Source: Planctomycetaceae bacterium
GTDB lineage: Bacteria; Planctomycetota; Planctomycetia; Planctomycetales; Planctomycetaceae
DNA length: 64,000 nucleotides
Assembly: GCA_020426325.1 (NCBI GenBank)
Contig: JAGQQG010000021.1
Span: 1 to 64,000 of the forward strand
Direction of reading: 5' to 3'
Shown here: piece by piece, positions 16,580-26,508 of the stretch
Layout: every line of letters begins with the position of its first letter
Numbering within the stretch: the first letter of the stretch is position 1
Made by a program: the position numbers and the translations under genes
Notes under the pieces: model-generated
Database searches by the model: none
Told to the model about the DNA's origin: nothing
Seen by the model: only the letters and a program-made list of their open reading frames with translations

Positions 16580-19500
16580 TCATTGAGCTGCTTTCAGGAA
16601 GGTGACTAGATCCGCCAGTTGCTGCGGCGTGAGCTGTTTGTCGAGGCCGGCGGGCATGATCGAAACCTTGCTTTCCAATCGCTCCTCGATCTCGCTCAGC
16701 GGGATCTGAAGCAACTTCTGTGCGTCAATTTGCAGGCTGATCTCTGTCGAGGTCTCATCTTTGATCACCCCATTCAGCACCCGGCCGTCGGCGAGAAGCA
16801 CGGTCGTTGGCTCGTAGCTGCGCACGAAGCTCGCACTCGGAAACAGGATCGCCTCCAGCAGATCACGCTCATTGCGGATGCGGCCGACCCGCGAAAGATC
16901 CGGTCCCACACGTCCGCCCAGATAACCCATCGTATGACAGCCGATGCAAGCGACCTTTGTCCCGTGAAAGACTCGTTGCCCGCGACGAATATCCCCATCT
17001 GCCAGCAAGTCGAGGACGGCCTCCAGTTGCTGATACTTGTCTCGATTCTCCTGCTCGATGCGGGCAAACAATGCCTCCGCCTGCTGTTGAGTTGTCTCAC
17101 CATAACCGGCGATCACGTCTTTGAGTTTGTCGACTGGCAAGGATGTCGTCGCAGCACTTGCGGTAAGAGCGTCGAGCAATCGCACGCCGTCGGATTCATC
17201 CGACGATTGCTTGAAGACCTCAATCAACTGTTGCAACTCCATCGGCCCCGTCGTCGGAATTGCATCCGTCAGCCGGATCAGAAGATCGTTATCCAAAGGA
17301 GTTGATTTCAGCAAATCGACGGCAAGCGACCGCACTTCGAGGGGTTGGTCAACAGAGAGCGAATCGCAGACGAACTGCTGGATCGCCTCGGAGTCTAAAG
17401 CTCTTGCCGATTGTGGGATGGCGAGTAATGCCCGCAGACGAATGCTGGCGGTCGTTCCACCATCCAGAGCGAGTGCCCGCAGCTTTGCGATCAGCTGTTC
17501 ATCCAGCGTAGTCTCGGAGGCAGCGGCAATCACTCTCACCGCGAGATCAAGCATATCAACATCGTTCGCATCGAGCGAAGTCGCCAACGCCGGTTGCCAG
17601 TATGCGGGAAGTTGCTTCAATCCGCCGAACACCATCGCATGGAGGATGAGGGTCTTCGTTTGATCATGAGTCGATGAGCCCGAAAGGACGTTCGCCATCA
17701 TCTCCTGTATCGAAGCATGACCGACAAAACGAGCTAACCGCTGCGAGAGTTCGTTGGCTTGTGCCTCAGCTATGTTCTTTTGTTCCAGAGATGTACGGAA
17801 GTATTCGACCAAGTCGTCAGCCCACTCCGAATGATGATCGATGATCCACCAGACGGATTCGTGAAGCGATCGAACGTCTTCGGACTCTTCTCCTCCCTGG
17901 GTAGATGCGAGTATCTCTAGAACTTCAGCGGGGGACACATTACCTTCGCCGATCTGGTCTCTTGCAATCAATGCGATTCGTTGGGCCGATGTTGAATGCA
18001 ACGAGTTCTGAACCTGCTGTAAGCGGGATGCGTCGCCGATCTCGATGAGGGCATACGTCAGCGAGTGTTCCAATATCCGATCACTCTCCACGGGAACAGC
18101 TTCCAGGAGTGCCTCAAAGACATCGGCGGAACCGATTCGCCCCAGGGCTTCCGCTGCGGCGCGTTGATTGTGTGGCGAGTCGGACTGCAGGAGTTTCACA
18201 ACATCCGACACTGCTTGCTGGTCCTGCCAGACGCTGATGATGTGCACCGCCGCATGCCGGACGGTTTCATCCTCATCGGTGAGAGCAACGCGGACGGCCT
18301 CACGAGCCGACGGATGATCAATCCATGACAACGTCCAGACAGCCTGCCGGCGATGATCGACAGATGGAGTCGTCCGTAACACCTCCCGGAGAGGAGCGAC
18401 GGCTTTTTCACCCCGTTTCCCCAACGTTTGTTTTGCTCGCTCACGGACGGCATGACGCGGGTCACCTAACAGACTCACCAACTCGTCGGTCGACGGAGAC
18501 TCCCAATCAAGCTTCAGCCCGCGTCCATCAGCCAGTTGGTGAGAGCCGGTGCGTTTGATGCGGTAGATGGCGCCAAGGATGTCGGGTTTGTGGAGATTGG
18601 ATGTTGGGCAGCACAGTTTGTACCAGCCACCCGTGTTGACGACGACCAGGCTGCCGTCAGCGTCCTCCAGCACGTCGGTCGGGTGAAAATCGATATTGTC
18701 GCTGACCAGGAAATCCTCGTGCTTCGACTCGAATGTCGCCCCATCCGGCGTAAGCACATGCCGGGTGAGGCGGTGCATGTTGAACAGGCAGCAGAGAACG
18801 TTGCCAGGATAGTCGTCGCCGAGTTGGTCAGATTCGAGATGCAGCAACCCGCACGGTGCCGCCGGACCGAGATGTGAGAGGACGGGCATCAACTCTCCCG
18901 TACGGGGATGACCCTCCAGGACGCCATGATTCTTCCCGTAGACACCACCGTAAATGGCATGGATCAGACCGTCCCGCAATCCGCCGCCGGGGCGAACCAG
19001 AAACGTGGTCGAGAAGATGCGTTCGCCGCCGGGTGTAAACACGACCTCGACGGGGTTGTCCATCCCACCGGTCATCACCGGCTCGATCGGACCGCCTTCC
19101 GGTCGACGTCGGAAGATGTGTGACGCCCGCGTGACGAACGGTTCGCGACCGGGGCGTTCGTAGGTCTGCTCAGCAAACGCTCCTTTGCACCAGTAAATCC
19201 AGCCGTCCGGGCCGAGATAGGGGCCGTGCAGGTCATTCGCACAACCCGTGAGTGTCTTCGCGTCGAACCACTCCTCCTGCAGGTCGGCCTCTCCATCGTC
19301 ATCGGTGTCCGTCAGCTTCCAAATGACGGGCGGAGCGGAGACGTACAGCGATCCGTCAAACCACATGGCCCCTTCCGGGAACATCATGGAACCCGCAAAC
19401 ACCACGCTCTTCTCGAATGTGCCGTCTCCATCGGTGTCTTCCAGACGCACAATCCGGTGCGGTTTCTGTTCGAGTTGCGTCTGCACGTTCTCGTTCGAAC

Positions 19501-19744
19501 CGCTGGAGTCTGCGACATACAGCCGCCCCTGTTCATCGAAGTCTGCACAGATCGGCCGATTCACCAAAGGTGGCCCGGCAACCTGCTCGATCGTGAAACC
19601 GTCCGGGAGCGTGAAGTTGTGATCGCCGAGGGCGATGTCGTTTGCGAATGCAGGAGCAGTGAGTGCGGTGAGTAATGAGAGCGTGGTGAGGAATTCGAGA
19701 AGGGAGTGAGCAGTGAGCAGTGGGCAGTAGTGGTTATTCTTCAT
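16580..19744 (-). CDS. PVC-type haem-binding propeller/HEAT protein
   Basis: A 1054-residue secreted protein. After a signal peptide the N-terminal half is a propeller of the membrane-bound dehydrogenase type (LPDGFTIEQVAGPPLVNRP, RIVRLEDTDGDGTFEK, CANDLHGPYLGPDGWIYW, FHPTDVLEDADGSLVVVNTGGWY). A long alpha-helical HEAT-like array follows (about 430-900). A C-terminal c-type cytochrome domain has the haem site ACIGCH, then GGRVGPDLSRVG and VLLADGRVLNGVIKDE. It is probably a periplasmic sugar or alcohol dehydrogenase-like redox protein; the donor is unknown. Met 19744 is chosen because it opens the signal peptide. The signal region (CPLLTAHSLLEF) overlaps a short repeat (AGTGAGCAGTGGGCAGT) also seen as an inverted copy at 19830-19855. 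Confidence 0.87.
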   Translation of the reverse strand: MKNNHYCPLLTAHSLLEFLTTLSLLTALTAPAFANDIALGDHNFTLPDGFTIEQVAGPPLVNRPICADFDEQGRLYVADSSGSNENVQTQLEQKPHRIVRLEDTDGDGTFEKSVVFAGSMMFPEGAMWFDGSLYVSAPPVIWKLTDTDDDGEADLQEEWFDAKTLTGCANDLHGPYLGPDGWIYWCKGAFAEQTYERPGREPFVTRASHIFRRRPEGGPIEPVMTGGMDNPVEVVFTPGGERIFSTTFLVRPGGGLRDGLIHAIYGGVYGKNHGVLEGHPRTGELMPVLSHLGPAAPCGLLHLESDQLGDDYPGNVLCCLFNMHRLTRHVLTPDGATFESKHEDFLVSDNIDFHPTDVLEDADGSLVVVNTGGWYKLCCPTSNLHKPDILGAIYRIKRTGSHQLADGRGLKLDWESPSTDELVSLLGDPRHAVRERAKQTLGKRGEKAVAPLREVLRTTPSVDHRRQAVWTLSWIDHPSAREAVRVALTDEDETVRHAAVHIISVWQDQQAVSDVVKLLQSDSPHNQRAAAEALGRIGSADVFEALLEAVPVESDRILEHSLTYALIEIGDASRLQQVQNSLHSTSAQRIALIARDQIGEGNVSPAEVLEILASTQGGEESEDVRSLHESVWWIIDHHSEWADDLVEYFRTSLEQKNIAEAQANELSQRLARFVGHASIQEMMANVLSGSSTHDQTKTLILHAMVFGGLKQLPAYWQPALATSLDANDVDMLDLAVRVIAAASETTLDEQLIAKLRALALDGGTTASIRLRALLAIPQSARALDSEAIQQFVCDSLSVDQPLEVRSLAVDLLKSTPLDNDLLIRLTDAIPTTGPMELQQLIEVFKQSSDESDGVRLLDALTASAATTSLPVDKLKDVIAGYGETTQQQAEALFARIEQENRDKYQQLEAVLDLLADGDIRRGQRVFHGTKVACIGCHTMGYLGGRVGPDLSRVGRIRNERDLLEAILFPSASFVRSYEPTTVLLADGRVLNGVIKDETSTEISLQIDAQKLLQIPLSEIEERLESKVSIMPAGLDKQLTPQQLADLVTFLKAAQ

Positions 19745-19858
19745 TGCGTGTTCTCGGTCATCGAGTGGGATTGTTTGACGATCTCTTGGGGGACCCGCGA
19801 GGTGTAGCCCGTGGGCTTGTTGACAATTCTCCACTGCCAACTCCCCACTCCCTCTGTC

Positions 19859-22015
19859 TTAAAACTTGCCGGTCGTGTCGAGTTCCGTAGTTGACTCGAC
19901 GTGCTGCATCAGTTCGTCCTTGTCCCACCAGGTGGGTTTCATGATGCCTTTCGAGTAGAGCTTCTCTCCCTGATCCATGAAGTGAGGTGACTTGGGATCT
20001 GCACTTTGGCCCCAGGGGATGCAGGTGTAGCACTCGATGCCGTCTGGGTGAAAGAACATCAGTTGCATAGCCATCGAGCCGTTGTTGGCGATGTAAGTGC
20101 CGGGGTTGTCCTTGTCTTCGTCACAGCGGACATCGAGCAGGGTCTCGGAGAAGTTGGCCTCCTTGTCTCCTGCGCGGAAGTCGCAGCCGCCGACCGGGAA
20201 GTACTGTCCCTCGCGACCGACTTTGTGGATGTCGCCCCAGGCGATGTCCCAGCGACCGTACCTGGTTGTCAGTTCGTCGACCGTTTCGGACAGCAGATCA
20301 AGCAGTTTGCCGCGTGTCTCCGCATCGAGTGGTTTGTCCTGTCCAATGGGGGAGACGTCCAGCTTCTCGCCGCACTTGAGTCGCCAGAACTTGTAGACGG
20401 GGGTCGCGGTGGCCTCGGGAACGATCTGCCCATCCCAGGCAAGAATGGCCTCAGCGGCAGCCCGGAAGGTCGCATTTCGAGAAGGGCCACCTTTGTCAGC
20501 ATCGAGAGCCGCTTGCAGTTCGCCCTGCCATCGTGAGGCGAGTCGGTCGTGGACGTCCATCGCGTACGAGAGGGCCTCTTCTTTCGTCACCGAGTTATCG
20601 GCTTCCAGCAGATCAACCGTGCGTTGACCGCGTGGATTGTTGGTGTCCCAAGAGACATTGTAAATGTAAGACGGATACTTGTCCGGCGTGAGGGGCGAAT
20701 CGACAAGCATGTTCGCCGGTGCGATGTTGCAGTTCTGCATGTAGCCCCGCTCGGGGTTGAAGAGATGCACGAGATCCTTCGCCTCGTGAATGCCTTTCCA
20801 TGCGGTGTCCGATGTATGGCCGGGCACGGGGGCATCCCAGTCATAACCATCGGGCCTTATCGGAGTCGCGCCGCTCCGCAGATATCCCGTCGTGCCGTGA
20901 GTGTCCGCAAACATCAGGTTCTGCTCGTTCAACTGGTTCATCCCCAGTGCCTCGAAGAACTCTTCAGCCGATTTTGACTTGACCATCCTGTACGACTGCT
21001 CGAACAGCCCCTTCTGGTCGAAGTAGGGTGACGCCCCCACGTAAGCGATGCCTTTCTCCAGGTCCGGCTCCGCCATGACTGGCCCCAGATGTGTGTAGAA
21101 CGCGGGCCGATTGACCGGCTTCGAGTCCTTCACCGGAATCGAGATCATCGCGACTTCCGCGTTCTTCCATTCGCCGTCGTACTCATACTGTGGCAAGGGG
21201 GCGACACGGATCTTCATCTCATAGACATCGGACGTGTCCGGTCCGCCGGTGGTCATCGCCCAGCCGACGTGTTCGTTGTGGCCGATGCCGACGAGCGGCG
21301 AGCCGATCAGAAAGAATCCGCTCTGATGCAAATCACCTGCGTGGACACGTGCTTCGTAGAGCACTGCGAGTCCTTCCCACGTGAGGTGGGGATCGGTGAG
21401 CAGGATGGGAATCTTGTCAGCGGAACGGGACGGCCCGACGACCCATTCATTCGACCGCATGGGCGGTCCCTGTGGCGGGCCGTTGCGTTTCTGCCCTTCC
21501 TTGAGGTCATCCATGATCGTGCCGATCGGCCAGCGGAGGATCATCGCGCGACCGATGGTGACGAGCATCCACGGCTCCAGTTCGACTGCATGTTCGGGCA
21601 CTTTGTCCGGATGTTGCTCTTCGTATGCTTTGATACCAGCTGTGAAGCCGCTCAGGATGTCCTTGAGATTCTCCGGACCGGTCTTCCACCATTCTTTGGC
21701 GAGTTGCTCGTTCCGCCACAGCCGCATGATGTAGTCCTGATCGACATACTCCTTACCGAACGCCTCCGACATTCGCCCCGTGCCGGTTCGCACGGCCTCG
21801 TAGATGTCGCTCAACCGATCCTCCGCCTGTGCGTAACCCAATCCGTACGCACCGCCGGCTTCCGTCTCCGCATAAACGTGTGGAACACCCCATGTGTCGC
21901 GATAGAGTTTGACCGAGCCGTGATCTGATTTCTCAGCCGCATCTCCGGCACCAGAAAACAGGAGAGCAGAGACAGCGACGGTCCCCACGACAAATAAGGC
22001 AGATTGCGATGACAT
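19859..22015 (-). CDS. penicillin-acylase-family Ntn hydrolase
   Basis: A 718-residue exported acylase. A signal peptide (SSQSALFVVGTVAVSALLFS) is followed by the alpha chain. RSNEWVVGPSRS, with Ser188 becoming the N-terminal nucleophile after self-cleavage, starts the beta chain. Beta-chain motifs are ILLTDPHLTWE, GHNEHVGWAMTTGGPDTSDVYEM, NLMFADTHGTTGYLRSG, CNIAPANMLVD, WGDIHKVGREG and the late ANNGSMAMQLMFF. Such enzymes hydrolyse N-acyl homoserine lactones, beta-lactam side chains or other amides; this branch is uncharacterised. It is followed by the sialidase-like gene upstream in the same direction (63 bp gap) and may share its transcript. Confidence 0.88.
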   Translation of the reverse strand: MSSQSALFVVGTVAVSALLFSGAGDAAEKSDHGSVKLYRDTWGVPHVYAETEAGGAYGLGYAQAEDRLSDIYEAVRTGTGRMSEAFGKEYVDQDYIMRLWRNEQLAKEWWKTGPENLKDILSGFTAGIKAYEEQHPDKVPEHAVELEPWMLVTIGRAMILRWPIGTIMDDLKEGQKRNGPPQGPPMRSNEWVVGPSRSADKIPILLTDPHLTWEGLAVLYEARVHAGDLHQSGFFLIGSPLVGIGHNEHVGWAMTTGGPDTSDVYEMKIRVAPLPQYEYDGEWKNAEVAMISIPVKDSKPVNRPAFYTHLGPVMAEPDLEKGIAYVGASPYFDQKGLFEQSYRMVKSKSAEEFFEALGMNQLNEQNLMFADTHGTTGYLRSGATPIRPDGYDWDAPVPGHTSDTAWKGIHEAKDLVHLFNPERGYMQNCNIAPANMLVDSPLTPDKYPSYIYNVSWDTNNPRGQRTVDLLEADNSVTKEEALSYAMDVHDRLASRWQGELQAALDADKGGPSRNATFRAAAEAILAWDGQIVPEATATPVYKFWRLKCGEKLDVSPIGQDKPLDAETRGKLLDLLSETVDELTTRYGRWDIAWGDIHKVGREGQYFPVGGCDFRAGDKEANFSETLLDVRCDEDKDNPGTYIANNGSMAMQLMFFHPDGIECYTCIPWGQSADPKSPHFMDQGEKLYSKGIMKPTWWDKDELMQHVESTTELDTTGKF

Positions 22016-22078
22016 GTGTTCTCGTGGTGAAAGAAGAATCAGGATCTCTGCATGACTGATGGTTCGACGACCCAGCAC

Positions 22079-23236
22079 TTATGGTGTACCCGGGTCCCAG
22101 ATCGTGGCATTGATGCGGCGATAGGGGCTGTCGTTCGGATAGAAGTAGTACAAGGTGACGACCTTCCCGTCCGGACGTTGGAGGGTTCGCGGATAACCAA
22201 GATCGCGTCCCCCCGTATCGGTGATCAGCACGAACGGCTCACTCCACGACTGGCCTTCATCGCTGCTGAATTTGGCCAGCATCTCGAACGGCGCCTTCCG
22301 GTCTCCATAGGTGACGCACAGACGGCCGTCCTGAAGCTTGATCATCGACGGTGGGTTCCCCTCCCCCACATCATCGACCGCGTTGCCGAGTGACTGCCAA
22401 CTCAGGCCATTGTCGAGAGATTCCCAGGTGTCGATCCAGCGATGTTTGTCCTCGCCAATCCCTTCCCGTCGTCGTGTGGTCATCACGAGATGCTCGGGCG
22501 ACACTCTGACCGTGGACGGCATGATCGAAAAACCGTGAGGCTCCGGCCCGACGAAGGAGAGGAACTCCCAGTTGAGGCCGCCGTCGGTTGTCCGTCCGCA
22601 GAAGACGCGGCCCTCGGTCTTGTCGGCCTTGGAGCAGGTCAGAAAAACGTGGCAGTCATGCTTGCCGTTGACGATGTAGTCCGACCGGGCCATGACGCCG
22701 GGCTGACCAAAGTTGGGCACCTGAAATGGTCCCTTCCATTCATGGCCACGATCGTCCGAGTAATACAGCCGCGACCCGCCGCCGTGGATGTCATGAAACC
22801 GCATCGTCATGCAGAAGTCCGGGTGCGTGAAGTCGATCGGCTCGGTGATCGGAACCGGGTCTGCCTCGGAGTGCTGGGGGTCGGTCGTGCCGTGACGCAT
22901 TCCGCCCGCGTTGACGAGCATCCCCTTGTCCTGAGGATGCTCCAGCTTCCAGGTGACACCGCCGTCAAGACTACGGGCGAGCACATGATGCTCGGGCTTG
23001 TCACGGTCGATGTTGTGCCGTTCGAGCCCCAGGCTCTTATGCAGGCCCGTGCTGAACCCGACGAGAATCTCATCTCCCCACATCCACATGCCATGATTTG
23101 CCGGCCAGCCGCCGAATTGCCCGTCCTCACCAAACACCTTCACATGCCGTTCCACAGACGGTTCTGAGGCTTGAGTGATCGTGGCGGAGAGTAAGATCAG
23201 AGAAAACGTCAGCCGAGAACATGGTCGCAGTTGCAT
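22079..23236 (-). CDS. secreted sialidase-like Asp-box (BNR) protein
   Basis: A 385-residue protein with a signal peptide (QLRPCSRLTFSLILLSATIT). It has five Asp-box repeats marking propeller blades: SLDGGVTW, YSDDRGHEW, TTDGGLNW, SLDNGLSW and SSDEGQSW. The exo-alpha-sialidase superfamily fits best. However, the sialidase Arg triad cannot be confirmed by eye, and planctomycetes have many such proteins of unknown specificity. The start at 23236 has AGAGG 4-5 bases upstream. Same direction as the acylase. Confidence 0.82.
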   Translation of the reverse strand: MQLRPCSRLTFSLILLSATITQASEPSVERHVKVFGEDGQFGGWPANHGMWMWGDEILVGFSTGLHKSLGLERHNIDRDKPEHHVLARSLDGGVTWKLEHPQDKGMLVNAGGMRHGTTDPQHSEADPVPITEPIDFTHPDFCMTMRFHDIHGGGSRLYYSDDRGHEWKGPFQVPNFGQPGVMARSDYIVNGKHDCHVFLTCSKADKTEGRVFCGRTTDGGLNWEFLSFVGPEPHGFSIMPSTVRVSPEHLVMTTRRREGIGEDKHRWIDTWESLDNGLSWQSLGNAVDDVGEGNPPSMIKLQDGRLCVTYGDRKAPFEMLAKFSSDEGQSWSEPFVLITDTGGRDLGYPRTLQRPDGKVVTLYYFYPNDSPYRRINATIWDPGTP

Positions 23237-23404
23237 GAAAGCCTCTGAGTGATCAGTGAGTGTCGTCAAAGCCGATCACTGATTCTGTCGGGCATGCAGT
23301 TCCCGGTCAACTCGCCGGCGGGATTGCTAACTCATCGGAGCGCATCCCCCGCCTCAACTGCTGCTTAATCGACGTGGAACTGGTCATCATTTGCGGTGTT
23401 TTTC

Positions 23405-23446
23405 AACGCGGAGACGCTGAGGTCCGCAGAGACGCGCGGAGAAGGG
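23405..23446. repeat. 40-bp inverted repeat, left copy
   Basis: AACGCGGAGACGCTGAGGTC followed by CGCAGAGACGCGCGGAGAAG. It is the near-perfect reverse complement of 23971-24008. The pair brackets the small gene 23486-23908 and the hairpin beyond it. Confidence 0.65.
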
Positions 23447-23485
23447 TCGGGGAGTGAACACACGGGTCCGCTGATCAACAACAAA

Positions 23486-23908
23486 TCAATGCGGGAAGAA
23501 CTTGATTACGTCCCGGTCATCGTCGAGTGTGTGAATTGCTTCGTAAACAAGATCAGCAAAGCGTCGCTCCAATGCTAATCTGAGTGCATGCATGGCCACC
23601 ATCTTACGAAAAGCTGCGGTCACATCCGGATGGTCAAGTGGTAGCTGTCCCGGTTTCTCCTCTGTCAACTCATCATTTGTTTTCTCACACTGCCTGACCA
23701 ACGACATCACCTCATTGAGCACGTGGCCGTCTGTTACACCATTGGCGATGTGGCCAATCGCCTTCTCAGTCGTTGCTCCTGAAAGCCCAGTAACAGCAAT
23801 GAGGTGCGCACAGAGTTCTGCCGCCCATTGATTTCTCGCTGACGGATCGATCTGGGCGAAGAACTCGTTCCACTCTGCCGGAACAAATGGATCAGTCCGA
23901 GGTATCAT
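23486..23908 (-). CDS. hypothetical helical protein
   Basis: A 140-residue, soluble, mostly helical protein (MIPRTDPFVPAEWNEFFAQI; NQWAAELCAHLIAVTGLSG; ALRLALERRFADLVYEAIHT; ending DVIKFFPH). No family recognised and no signal peptide. The start at 23908 has AGGATG about 6 bases upstream; the frame is open to 23953 but without support. Two long inverted repeats flank it, which suggests it may have moved as a unit. Confidence 0.55.
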   Translation of the reverse strand: MIPRTDPFVPAEWNEFFAQIDPSARNQWAAELCAHLIAVTGLSGATTEKAIGHIANGVTDGHVLNEVMSLVRQCEKTNDELTEEKPGQLPLDHPDVTAAFRKMVAMHALRLALERRFADLVYEAIHTLDDDRDVIKFFPH

Positions 23909-23930
23909 GACTTCATCCTGATATGAACAA

Positions 23931-23960
23931 GAAGCCCGCAGGTGCTCACCCACGGGCTTC
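23931..23960 (-). terminator. probable terminator of nrdB
   Basis: Inverted repeat GAAGCCCG (23931-23938) and CGGGCTTC (23953-23960), giving an 8-bp stem. On the minus strand it is followed by TTGTTCAT, a weak T-rich tail. It lies 55 bp past the nrdB stop, and transcripts of nrdB would run into it. Confidence 0.55.
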
Positions 23961-23970
23961 TCTCATTCTT

Positions 23971-24008
23971 CCCTCCGCGCGTCTCTGCGGACCTCCGCGT
24001 CTCCGCGG
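23971..24008. repeat. 40-bp inverted repeat, right copy
   Basis: CCCTCCGCGCGTCTCTGCGG then ACCTCCGCGTCTCCGCGG; the reverse complement matches 23405-23446 except for a few bases. It ends 7 bp before the nrdB stop codon. Confidence 0.65.
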
Positions 24009-24014
24009 TGAATC

Positions 24015-25154
<1,140 letters not shown>

Positions 25155-25229
25155 GAGGGAGTCCTTTCATTCGGTAAAGTCGAGCTCATGCCCGACGGGT
25201 TGGCGGTGGGATGTTTGGCTTGATTTCGT

Positions 25230-25333
25230 GTAGGTCAGGCTGTGCCTGACATTGCTCTTGTGCGTGATTCCTGGATTCAGAGGTTCATTGCGATTGTCCG
25301 TCACCCGGCCTCGTCAGGCAGAGCCTGACCTAC
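25230..25333. repeat. inverted repeat with 21-bp arms
   Basis: Left arm GTAGGTCAGGCTGTGCCTGA(C) at 25230-25250, right arm GTCAGGCAGAGCCTGACCTA(C) at 25313-25333; the arms are reverse complements with one mismatch and are each partly palindromic. It resembles the palindromes in the 98-bp repeats at 26184-26409 and lies between nrdB and the next small gene. Confidence 0.7.
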
Positions 25334-25348
25334 GTCACTGACCTACGG

Positions 25349-25627
25349 CTACTTCGTATTGAGATTGAATCGCACACGACCGGACTTGAAATGCGCCTCG
25401 TAGTCTTGCATCACTTCAGCGAGAAATGATCTCGCCCAGATAGTGCTCTCGGCCATTGCTTCACGACGCCTGAAGAACCAATTGGGGTCATTCACGTGCC
25501 GAGAGATCGTCTTTCGGAAATCACTATTCTTGTGGAGGACAACAACCTCGATGGTTTCATCTTCGTGCTCGACAACGCGGTAGGACGGGCCACCGTACGA
25601 ACGCCCGTAGTCGAATTCTTCAGGCAT
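25349..25627 (-). CDS. hypothetical 92-residue protein
   Basis: A short cytoplasmic-looking protein. MPEEFDYGRSYGGPSYRVVE is followed by two beta-strands (ETIEVVVLHK) and a helical, charged C-terminus (WFFRRREAMAESTIWARSFL, AHFKSGRVRFNLNTK). The start at 25627 has GGGAG 9 bases upstream; the frame is open to 25708. No family recognised. It sits in the nrdA-nrdB interval, same strand. Confidence 0.5.
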   Translation of the reverse strand: MPEEFDYGRSYGGPSYRVVEHEDETIEVVVLHKNSDFRKTISRHVNDPNWFFRRREAMAESTIWARSFLAEVMQDYEAHFKSGRVRFNLNTK

Positions 25628-25708
25628 AATCGGCTCCCAACATGTTTTGCGAACCACCTCCCTGGCATTCAAGTCACATAGACTTGCCGTGCCGGACCCA
25701 TGATGCAT

Positions 25709-26173
25709 CTATGGTAACTCAGGCAATTGAGCCAATAGTTCTTTCCTAATGCAAGTTTCAATTGCTTCTTCCAACATTGAGTGTGAATTACTAGCTTGAG
25801 GCTCGAAGCCAAAGCTTACAGAGTAGTAACAGATATCCTTTGAGTGAGACTGAGCCCATTCGTTCATACGATCACCAATGAACTCCGCATTCTGCCTTTT
25901 GCTCAGCTTTCTCTGATAAAAGCCCGAGAATACCTGAATTAGACGAAATGCACTTTGATATCCAGATTCATGTGCTTGACGCCATTGTTTCACTACATTG
26001 TTGACTGGATCTTCCCGACGTCGTTCTAGCTCTACAAGAAGCTGGCAATCGTTTTCTATGACACCGCAGAAATCCACAACATTGGCAACTCCACACGGTT
26101 TCTCTGACTGCAGTTCTACTCCATATTTCTGCTCAACAGCTGTCTTGATTACGTCGTCTAATGTCATAATCAT
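25709..26173 (-). CDS. hypothetical protein, possible PD-(D/E)XK-like fold
   Basis: A 154-residue protein (MIMTLDDVIKTAVEQKYGVE at the start). The central part, NVVDFCGVIENDCQLLVELERRRED, has the order beta-strand, acidic residue, turn, strand with E-x-E-x-R seen in restriction-endonuclease-like folds. The rest is helical (FRLIQVFSGFYQRKLSKRQ; SMLEEAIETCIRKELLAQL). This could be a nuclease-fold protein, but the motif is weak and no partner methylase is present. Ends 1 bp before the upstream end of the 25349 frame, same strand. Confidence 0.5.
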   Translation of the reverse strand: MIMTLDDVIKTAVEQKYGVELQSEKPCGVANVVDFCGVIENDCQLLVELERRREDPVNNVVKQWRQAHESGYQSAFRLIQVFSGFYQRKLSKRQNAEFIGDRMNEWAQSHSKDICYYSVSFGFEPQASNSHSMLEEAIETCIRKELLAQLPELP

Positions 26174-26183
26174 GTCGCCCCAT

Positions 26184-26409
26184 AGCCATGTGGGTCCGGC
26201 TGTGCTGGACATCGATTGTGTGTTGGCGCCGATTCGCTCGTGTCGACCGACGGAACCGGGCCTACGGTTGTTGGGTGGTCAGGTGGTTCTCCAGTCACGT
26301 AGTGTGCATGTAGCCATATAGGTCCGACTGTACCGGACGTCGATTGTGTGTGGGTGTCGATTCGCTCGTGTCGGCCGGCAGAGCCGGCCCTACGGTTGTT
26401 GGGTGGTCA
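26184..26409. repeat. two ~98-bp direct repeats with internal palindromes
   Basis: Copy 1 is 26184-26281 and copy 2 is 26312-26409, about 85% identical and 30 bp apart. Each runs from AGCCAT to CGGTTGTTGGGTGGTCA and contains CGATTCGCTCGTGTCG. Within each, the ends (GGTCCGACTGTACCGGAC with CCGGCAGAGCCGGCCCTAC in copy 2) are inverted repeats, so each copy can fold as a REP-like hairpin related to 25230-25333. Confidence 0.7.
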
Positions 26410-26415
26410 AGTCAT

Positions 26416-26503
26416 GTAGGGTGCATGTAGCAACGCGGAATGCACCGGGGTTGGTGTTCCTATCTTGTTTGTGGTGCATTTCGCTTCGCTGCATGCACCC
26501 TAC
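26416..26503. repeat. REP palindrome downstream of the RAYT gene
   Basis: Left arm GTAGGGTGCATGTAGCAACG.., right arm ..CGCTTCGCTGCATGCACCCTAC; 31-bp arms that are near-perfect reverse complements around a 25-bp loop. It ends 6 bp past the RAYT stop codon and pairs with 27070-27157 as the right and left boundaries of the transposase unit. Confidence 0.8.
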
Positions 26504-26508
26504 GTTTG

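Noticed and set aside
26184..26409. CRISPR array
   Set aside because: Only two copies with internal palindromes; the unit is too long and there is no spacer series or cas gene.
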